Shown piece by piece: positions 58,933 to 64,000 of a stretch of DNA of 64,000 bases (the stretch's first letter is position 1; every line of letters begins with the position of its first letter). The DNA is from an uncultured Eubacterium sp. GTDB lineage: Bacteria > Bacillota > Clostridia > Oscillospirales > Acutalibacteraceae. The position numbers were made by a program, and so were the translations under genes. Below the pieces are notes generated by a model. That model was not told the origin of the DNA. It made no database searches and worked only from the letters and a program-made list of their open reading frames with translations. The stretch covers positions 84,000 to 147,999 of the forward strand of contig CALWVQ010000042.1 of assembly GCA_944385025.1 (NCBI GenBank), given 5' to 3'.

Positions 58933-60285
58933 TTAATATCTAACAATATACTGGTCGATTTCCCACTGTGATACGCTTGTGCGGTAAGAATCCCACTCTG
59001 ACTTCTTGCCCTCCATATAAGCGCCGAATACGTGGTCGCCAACTGTTTCTTTGATGAACGGGTCAGCCTCGGCGGCCTTGATAGCTTCCTCCAGTGAACC
59101 GGGAAGACACTTAATGCCCCTTGCCTCAAGCTCTTCTGCACTGAGGTCATATACGTTGTAGTCAACAGATGGTTCAGGAGTCATATTTTTCTTAATACCG
59201 TCAAGACCTGCTGCAAGGCAGAGAGCCATTTCAAGATAAGGGTTACAAGCAGGGTCTGGGCTGCGAAGCTCAACACGAGTGCCCATACCTCTTGAAGCAG
59301 GAATACGAACAAGGCAGGAGCGGTTTGAAACTGACCATACAAGATAAGTAGGAGCTTCATAACCCGGCACAAGTCTCTTATATGAGTTAACTGTGGGGTT
59401 TGAATAAACTGCGATACCCTGAACGTGAGCCATAATACCTGCGATAAAGTTATATGCAACCTTGCTGAGACCGTCCGGGCTTTCAGGATCATAGAAAGCA
59501 TTTACAACCTTGCCGTTTTCGTCAGTAGTGGTAAGTGACATATTAGTGTGCATACCTGAGCCGTTGATACCGTAAATTGGCTTTGGCATAAATGTAGCGT
59601 GAAGTCCGTGTTTTGTAGCATAAGTCTTAACTACGTGCTTAAATGTCATTACACGGTCGGCAGTAGTCATTACCTCGTCAAACTTAAAGTCAATTTCGTG
59701 CTGACCCTCGGCTACCTCGTGGTGAGAAGCCTCGATTGTGTAGCCCATTTCCTCAAGAGCAAGGCAGATATCACGACGACAGTTTTCACCGTGGTCAACA
59801 GGGTTAAGGTCAAAGTAACCGCCCTCATCGCCTGTTGTAGTTGTAGGATTGCCGTCCTCGTCAAGCTTAAAGAGGAAGAATTCACATTCAGGACCTACAT
59901 TGAAGGTATAGCCCATTTCTTTTGCCTCGTCCATAACCTTCTGAAGAACATTTCTCGGGTCGCCCATAAACGGAGTTTTATTATCTGCACAGTATACGGA
60001 ACAGATAAGACGTGCTGTCTGAGCATTCTGGTGCTTTCTCCAAGGGAAAATTGTCCAAGTATCATAGTCAGGGTGGAGATACATATCAGACTCATTAATA
60101 CGTACAAAGCCTTCGATTGAAGAGCCGTCAAACATACACTCGTTATCAAGTGCCTTTTCAAGCTGTGACCTTGTGATAGCAACGTTTTTCATAATACCGA
60201 AAACGTCTGTAAACTGAAGTCTGATAAATTCTACGTCGTTTTCATCTGCGCTTCTGAGAATGTCTTCCTTTGTGTACTTACTCAT
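58933..60285 (-). CDS. glnA: glutamine synthetase type I
   Basis: Makes glutamine from glutamate, ammonia and ATP. The 450-residue protein has the active-site segments [18 protein letters not shown] (residues 52-69), [24 protein letters not shown] and [29 protein letters not shown] is followed by [14 protein letters not shown]. The length and VYDLSAEEL (without the NLYDLPPEE adenylylation motif) fit the GSI-alpha form of Firmicutes, which is not adenylylated. GAGGAG lies nine bases before the ATG. Its leader contains a strong intrinsic terminator just after the promoter, so attenuation is likely. Confidence 0.97.
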   Translation of the reverse strand: MSKYTKEDILRSADENDVEFIRLQFTDVFGIMKNVAITRSQLEKALDNECMFDGSSIEGFVRINESDMYLHPDYDTWTIFPWRKHQNAQTARLICSVYCADNKTPFMGDPRNVLQKVMDEAKEMGYTFNVGPECEFFLFKLDEDGNPTTTTGDEGGYFDLNPVDHGENCRRDICLALEEMGYTIEASHHEVAEGQHEIDFKFDEVMTTADRVMTFKHVVKTYATKHGLHATFMPKPIYGINGSGMHTNMSLTTTDENGKVVNAFYDPESPDGLSKVAYNFIAGIMAHVQGIAVYSNPTVNSYKRLVPGYEAPTYLVWSVSNRSCLVRIPASRGMGTRVELRSPDPACNPYLEMALCLAAGLDGIKKNMTPEPSVDYNVYDLSAEELEARGIKCLPGSLEEAIKAAEADPFIKETVGDHVFGAYMEGKKSEWDSYRTSVSQWEIDQYIVRY

Positions 60286-60325
60286 TGTAAATACTCCTCT
60301 CTTGTTATGTTTAGTTTAAAGCAAT

Positions 60326-60367
60326 AAAAATAAAAATGAGGGCACTCCACTCAAGTGGAACGCCCTC
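60326..60367 (-). terminator. intrinsic terminator/attenuator in the glnA leader
   Basis: Minus-strand stem of 13 pairs, GAGGGCGTTCCAC / GTGGAGTGCCCTC with loop TTGA, then ATTTTTATTTTTATT. It starts about 14 bases after the predicted glnA transcription start and ends 40 bases before the start codon. Confidence 0.85.
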
Positions 60368-60387
60368 GTTCTTTTTACTACATTCAC

Positions 60388-60416
60388 ATTATACTTTTGT
60401 GATTTATTTTTGTCAA
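60388..60416 (-). promoter_or_regulatory. glnA promoter
   Basis: Perfect TTGACA (60416-60411), 17-base spacer, TATAAT (60393-60388) on the minus strand, between the capA-like gene and the attenuator hairpin. Confidence 0.93.
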
Positions 60417-60440
60417 CGGTTTCGTAAAACTTTTTCCATC

Positions 60441-60502
60441 TTTGTTAAATGTACTTGCACAAGAATTTATTTGTGGAAAACTCTTTGTACATATTTAACA
60501 AA
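60441..60502. repeat. nested inverted repeat between capA-like gene and glnA
   Basis: Outer arms TTTGTTAAATGTAC (60441-60454) and GTACATATTTAACAAA (60487-60502) differ by one two-base bulge. Inner arms CACAA (60458-60462) and TTGTG (60471-60475) lie inside. A TGTGGAAAA box lies at 60472. It starts directly after the capA-like stop. Confidence 0.55.
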
Positions 60503-61720
60503 TCAGGTCAGGCTAATAAATTCCTTGCTGATTACAGAATTTACAAGATCAGTGTAATACTCCACCGTGCCGTCTGACTGAACGTGAGTTTTTGCAAGAT
60601 TGTCATTATAGTCGCCCAGTTTGTAAACATTAAAGTCAAACTTACCGTCGTCGCCCCGGGTATAGTGACAGATAATAGGAACAAGCTTTGCCGTAGTTAT
60701 GCTGATTTTTCCGTCTTTTCTTTCAACAGTAAGCTGTGCAATTCCGCCGCAAAGCTGGTAAAGTTCAATTTGATGGGATATAAAATTGCCCAAAGAATAA
60801 TATACAAGCATTTTATGGTCGCTGTCTTCAGATGTTATCCATTCCACAGGCTGAAGCACGTGTGGATGACAGCCGATTACAATATCAACGCCCAAATCAT
60901 AGAAAAGCTGGGTATATTCTCTTTGATAATCGGAAACATCGTGACTGTTTTCATTACCCCAATGAGGAAACACCATTACCACGTCGCTGTTTGCTCTTGC
61001 CTCTTTTATATCGGCGGTTACCTTGTCTTTGTCAAGAAGATTTACGCACCAAGGCTTGTCCTCCGGAAGAGGAATACCGTTAGTACCGTAAGTATAGTTG
61101 AGTAGTGAAAAAGTTATACCGTTTTTCTCATAATAAGTTATTTGGTTATACTCCTGCTCGTTGGAATTTACTCCAAGACGAACCACGCCTTCTTTTGTGC
61201 TGAAATACTCGATTTCATTTTCAATGCCTGCCCAGCCCTTATCAAGAGTATGATTTGTAGCACAGTTAAAAATGTCAAATCCAGCGTCAATGGCAGCATC
61301 CCCTATCTCCCAAGGAGAGTTAAATATAGGATATCCTGTATACTCAAACTCGCTTCCGCCTAAAATTGTTTCCTGATCGATTATTGCTATATCCGCCTTT
61401 TCAATATCAGGCTTTATATTGGCATAGAGAGAGGTATAGTCTAAAGTTCCGTCCTCCTGTTCGCCTGCTGCAATCAGTGTATTATGGATTAAATTGTCAC
61501 CTACCGCTACAATTGTCACCTTGGCGTCCTGCTCTTTTTCTTCGGTTGAGCTTTCCTCCTCGTTTACAAGTGACACAGAGGTTGCGGCGGTGGGATTTTT
61601 TTCGTCTGCTTTTTTGGTTGCATTGCCTGTAATTGCAAATACTATTACCACCAAGATTGCCACGGCAATAGGTATAAGCAAAAATAAGTTCTTTTTGTTT
61701 TTACTGATATTATCAGACAA
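60503..61720 (-). CDS. CapA-family (poly-gamma-glutamate synthesis-like) extracytoplasmic protein
   Basis: A 405-residue membrane-anchored protein: short cytoplasmic start, one hydrophobic helix (FLLIPIAVAILVVIVFAI), a Thr/Ser/Glu-rich linker (residues about 35-65), then a calcineurin-like metallophosphoesterase fold of the PGA_cap family. VGDNLIHN, NHTLDKGWAG, FPHWGNE and GCHPHVLQPVEW carry the metal ligands. CapA relatives act in polyglutamate capsule synthesis, but here there is no capBC, so its role is unknown. TTG at 61720 follows GGGGTG. An ATG at 61735 lies only a few bases after the predicted transcript start and has no ribosome site. Confidence 0.85.
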   Translation of the reverse strand: MSDNISKNKKNLFLLIPIAVAILVVIVFAITGNATKKADEKNPTAATSVSLVNEEESSTEEKEQDAKVTIVAVGDNLIHNTLIAAGEQEDGTLDYTSLYANIKPDIEKADIAIIDQETILGGSEFEYTGYPIFNSPWEIGDAAIDAGFDIFNCATNHTLDKGWAGIENEIEYFSTKEGVVRLGVNSNEQEYNQITYYEKNGITFSLLNYTYGTNGIPLPEDKPWCVNLLDKDKVTADIKEARANSDVVMVFPHWGNENSHDVSDYQREYTQLFYDLGVDIVIGCHPHVLQPVEWITSEDSDHKMLVYYSLGNFISHQIELYQLCGGIAQLTVERKDGKISITTAKLVPIICHYTRGDDGKFDFNVYKLGDYNDNLAKTHVQSDGTVEYYTDLVNSVISKEFISLT

Positions 61721-61748
61721 AATAACACCCCGCATTATTTTTTTATTA

Positions 61749-61777
61749 ATTCTACCATAAAAATAGTATTAACACAA
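61749..61777 (-). promoter_or_regulatory. capA-like gene promoter
   Basis: TTGTGT (61777-61772), 17-base spacer, extended -10 TGG-TAGAAT (61754-61749) on the minus strand. Confidence 0.65.
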
Positions 61778-61801
61778 CTATTAAAAATTAAAGGTGATTA
61801 A

Positions 61802-62851
61802 ATGGAAAATGTTTTGATGTATCTGCTGTTCGGCGTGGGACTTTTTTTGATTATAAAAGGCGGCGACTGGTTTGTGGACAGCGCAAGCTGGATTGCAGAA
61901 GTTTTGGGAGTTCCTAAATTTGTAATCGGCGCCACTATCGTTTCTATTGCCACAACTTTACCGGAAATGATAGTCAGTATTCAGGCAACGTTAAAGGGAA
62001 ACGTAGATATGGCTGCCGGTAACGCCATTGGCTCGGTTACGGCAAACACTGCGCTCATAATGGGCATTTTCATTTTATTTATGCCCTTTACAGTTAAAAG
62101 AAAAGAATTCGCACCAAAAGCGCTTATGATGTTGGGTGCTTCTGTCACTCTTGTTTTAGGATGTATTTTTACTGCAAAAGAAGCAATGACTTTTGAAAAT
62201 GAAACTAACGAATACTACACACTGTCCCATTTAGGACTGTTAGCGCTCATTGTAATTTTTGCCGTGTTTTTTGTGGAAAATTTCATTTCACTGAAAAGAC
62301 AAAACAAACAGATTGAGCCATCCCCCGAAAACATAGGACTTCAGCAGGAAGACGATATTATACCTACGAAAGAAAACGCCACCAAAGCTCAATGGGCAAA
62401 AAACATTGCCTATTTCGTTTTAGGAGCTGTGGGAATAGTAATCGGGGCTGACCTTTTAGTTGACTACGGCACTCGAATTGCCTCAAGTCTTGGAATACCT
62501 CAAAGAGTAATAAGCGTTGTGGCAATCGCCATAGGCACTTCTCTGCCGGAGCTGGTAACGGCAATTACTGCGTTGAGGAAAAAGCTGGGAGCTTTGTCGG
62601 TAGGCAATATATTAGGCGCAAACATTATCGACCTTACGCTTATACTTCCTATATGCTCTTTTGTGTCAATGGGCAGAGGAACAGGTCCTCTCGCCGTGTC
62701 CGCATCATCCGTAACAGTTGATATGGTGGTATGTATTGCCGCGGTTGCCGTTGCCGTTATACCTGCAATAATTACACAAAAATTCCATAAATGGCAGGGA
62801 GCGCTGATGCTTGCAGGATATTTTGGATATGTAATCAGTGTGGTAATATAA
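61802..62851 (+). CDS. CaCA-family sodium/calcium exchanger
   Basis: Membrane antiporter of 349 residues with about ten helices in two inverted halves. The alpha repeats are ATIVSIATTLPEMIVSIQA (near residue 45) and VAIAIGTSLPELVTAITAL (near residue 242), each with the conserved acidic residue (LPE) that binds the cation. A Glu/Lys-rich cytoplasmic loop of about 35 residues lies between. It is most like YrbG-type bacterial exchangers. The exchanged ions (Ca2+/Na+, K+ or H+) are not defined. AAGGTGA precedes the ATG and a strong terminator follows. Confidence 0.94.
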   Translation: MENVLMYLLFGVGLFLIIKGGDWFVDSASWIAEVLGVPKFVIGATIVSIATTLPEMIVSIQATLKGNVDMAAGNAIGSVTANTALIMGIFILFMPFTVKRKEFAPKALMMLGASVTLVLGCIFTAKEAMTFENETNEYYTLSHLGLLALIVIFAVFFVENFISLKRQNKQIEPSPENIGLQQEDDIIPTKENATKAQWAKNIAYFVLGAVGIVIGADLLVDYGTRIASSLGIPQRVISVVAIAIGTSLPELVTAITALRKKLGALSVGNILGANIIDLTLILPICSFVSMGRGTGPLAVSASSVTVDMVVCIAAVAVAVIPAIITQKFHKWQGALMLAGYFGYVISVVI

Positions 62852-62880
62852 AAAGAGTGGCTTACGCCACTCTTTTGTGT
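62849..62880. terminator. bidirectional terminator
   Basis: Perfect stem AAAAGAGTGGC / GCCACTCTTTT with a TTAC loop, between convergent exchanger and PAP2 genes. Confidence 0.9.
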
Positions 62881-62884
62881 TTTA

Positions 62885-63778
62885 TTACTCTTCTTCCATT
62901 AACTGCTTCCAGTGAATTTTACAATATCTTTCACCGTCTATTGCAGGGTAGTCGTCCTCAAGTCTTGCTGCGTTATAGCAGTCGTATTCTTCGTTATAAG
63001 CACATCTTACAACATCTTCTCCCCCCTCTGAAAGAGACGGAATAAATCCGTAAAGGAAGATACCCACTGCTGCAATACATATAGCCGCAACTGCAAGCCT
63101 GTGTTTAGTTTTACCGTCAAGCTTCTTAAACAGTTTTTCTGCATCAATAATATCTCCCAGCTTTGTTTTGGTAAACAGGAGCATTACAAGTTTCATCAAG
63201 AAATAACCGATAACAGCGGAAACAGCGCCCACTATCAAGCCGCCCAATACATCGCTGGCGTAATGAACCATTAAGTAAACACGGCTTCCTGCGGTGCAAA
63301 ACGGAATAAGTAAAAACAGCCAAGCGCCTTTCTTTTTGTCTTTCATAAAGCAAAGGAAAAGAGCAACGGCAATTTCTGTTGCGGCAGTTGTATGACCTGA
63401 CGGGAATGAATAGTCCCCCTCTGAAAGTCCGCCTGCGCCAAGATACCACGCCCAGTACTGCGCATTTTCCTGAAGAGTATTATACGGTCTTATGCGCACC
63501 GCCATAGGCTTAACGATAACATTTGTAATAATTGTGCCTACCGCAATGGCAAAAATAAGGGCAAAGCCGTATTTTCTTGTCTTTTTAAAAAAGCAAAGAA
63601 CTACACCGAAAATAACCATCGGAATTACAAAGGCTTCGTCGCCGAAAGTGGTGAAAAATTTCGCTACATAGGTGAGAAAAGTATTTTGCATTGAGCCGAA
63701 GAAGTTAAAAAACCACATATCAAACCCATAAAAAATCTTGTCAATACTGTCACCCAGAGTCAGCAATATTGGATTCAT
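62885..63778 (-). CDS. PAP2-superfamily membrane phosphatase
   Basis: A 297-residue membrane protein with about six helices and the three phosphatase motifs: KPMAVRIRPY (K-x6-RP), FPSGHTT with the active His, and SRVYLMVHYASDVLGG with the nucleophile His. These enzymes dephosphorylate undecaprenyl pyrophosphate or phosphatidyl lipids at the outer face of the membrane. After the last helix there is a soluble tail of about 55 residues with CAYNEEYDCYNAA and CKIHW, four Cys/His-type residues that are unusual for the family and could bind metal. GGAGG lies before the ATG. Confidence 0.92.
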   Translation of the reverse strand: MNPILLTLGDSIDKIFYGFDMWFFNFFGSMQNTFLTYVAKFFTTFGDEAFVIPMVIFGVVLCFFKKTRKYGFALIFAIAVGTIITNVIVKPMAVRIRPYNTLQENAQYWAWYLGAGGLSEGDYSFPSGHTTAATEIAVALFLCFMKDKKKGAWLFLLIPFCTAGSRVYLMVHYASDVLGGLIVGAVSAVIGYFLMKLVMLLFTKTKLGDIIDAEKLFKKLDGKTKHRLAVAAICIAAVGIFLYGFIPSLSEGGEDVVRCAYNEEYDCYNAARLEDDYPAIDGERYCKIHWKQLMEEE

Positions 63779-63923
63779 AAAAATACCTCCGTTTATAGTT
63801 TAACTATATATTATCAAAAAGGCAGGTATTTTTCAACACAAATGTTAAATCTATGTTAAACAAATTTCACAATAATATTTTATTTGTTAATATCTGCTTA
63901 AAAAATATGTGTTATTTTGGTAA

Positions 63924-63956
63924 CTCAAGTGAAAACTATATTATAATTCACTTGAG
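63924..63956 (+). promoter_or_regulatory. promoter with 10-base inverted repeat upstream of J-domain gene
   Basis: CTCAAGTGAA (63924-63933) and TTCACTTGAG (63947-63956) are perfect inverted copies 13 bases apart. TATAAT at 63942-63947 lies between them, with a weak TTGGTA 19 bases upstream at 63917-63922. The arrangement looks like a repressor operator on a promoter, or a transcript-start hairpin. Confidence 0.55.
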
Positions 63957-63968
63957 GAAAGGAAAGAA

Positions 63969-64000
63969 ATGATAACAAATCCTTATAAGATTTTGGGTGT
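63969..64000 (+). CDS. J-domain (DnaJ-like) protein, start only
   Basis: The last 32 bases encode MITNPYKILG plus the beginning of a Val codon, preceded by GAGGAAAGGAAAG. The string NPYKILGV is the usual opening of a J domain, the Hsp70-stimulating module. Only ten codons are present, so domain content beyond this is unknown. Confidence 0.6.
   Translation, partial: MITNPYKILG

Noticed and set aside
60338-60367. Reading the glnA leader hairpin as merely the capA-like gene terminator
   Set aside because: A consensus glnA promoter lies between the capA-like stop and the hairpin, so glnA transcripts must pass through it. It may still stop capA transcripts as well.

Overview
The window is chromosomal DNA from a low-GC, Gram-positive anaerobe. 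The best fit is a gut-type member of the class Clostridia, close to Ruminococcaceae/Oscillospirales. Supporting signs are the AT-rich sequence, near-consensus TTGACA-17-TATAAT promoters, strong Shine-Dalgarno sites, a complete glmS ribozyme, a meso-DAP type MurE, a clostridial dcw cluster, and a glutamate synthase split into three genes. No insertion sequence, prophage, CRISPR array or rRNA operon is visible. Most of the window is core housekeeping sequence. The organism is inferred from gene content only.

Layout. Positions 1-2253 hold two methylthioadenosine-salvage genes (mtnA and an amidohydrolase deaminase). From 2326 to 7378, glmS with its ribozyme runs divergently from a TrkA/TrkH potassium uptake pair. 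Positions 7424-13548 are mixed: pyrophosphatase, NADP-type glutamate dehydrogenase, a frameshifted membrane protein gene, an ArsB/NhaD-like permease, initiator tRNA-Met, a two-gene ThrE-type exporter and a histidine phosphatase. Positions 13613-17675 carry a UPF0178 gene on a probable leaderless mRNA, then a small unknown gene followed by a GH38 alpha-mannosidase. The gap 17735-17991 holds repeated TGTGGAAAA boxes and a long inverted repeat.

Positions 17992-32205 are the dcw cell-wall and division cluster on the minus strand. Its order is mraZ-rsmH-ftsL-ftsI-murE-murF-mraY-ftsW-murG-murA-ftsQ, with ftsZ on its own promoter. murC, murD and ftsA are absent. A consensus promoter drives mraZ, and four TGGRA repeats just after its start look like a MraZ operator. 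A GPH-family sugar symporter follows on the plus strand.

Positions 33791-48216 are minus-strand housekeeping operons: rsmD-coaD-coiled-coil protein; uvrC; HPr; ylxM-ffh-rpsP-khpA followed after a terminator by rimM-trmD; and corC-phoH-ybeY-era-yqzL-recO-mutS2. The yqzL gene is a 47-codon gene overlapping recO. Positions 48210-51452 are a plus-strand operon of an FkbM-type methyltransferase, a TauE/SafE permease and a Cys-type sulfatase. It converges on a second GPH transporter. A GNAT acetyltransferase and tRNA-Ser(GGA) follow.

Positions 53821-60416 are a nitrogen block: glnA with a promoter-proximal terminator, three-gene glutamate synthase and purF. Helically phased TTATGTA repeats lie upstream of the glutamate synthase promoter. 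The right end carries a CapA-like protein, a cation/calcium exchanger, a PAP2 phosphatase and the first codons of a J-domain gene.

The genes join up functionally in several ways. GlmS and MurA feed the precursors assembled by MurE, MurF, MraY and MurG and polymerised by FtsW/FtsI at the FtsZ ring. GlnA, glutamate synthase and GdhA form both ammonium-assimilation routes, and GlmS and PurF consume the glutamine. No clearly new defence or mobile system was seen. The best leads are regulatory: the TGTGGAAAA cluster, the glnA leader, the phased repeats, the leaderless gene and the MraZ boxes.
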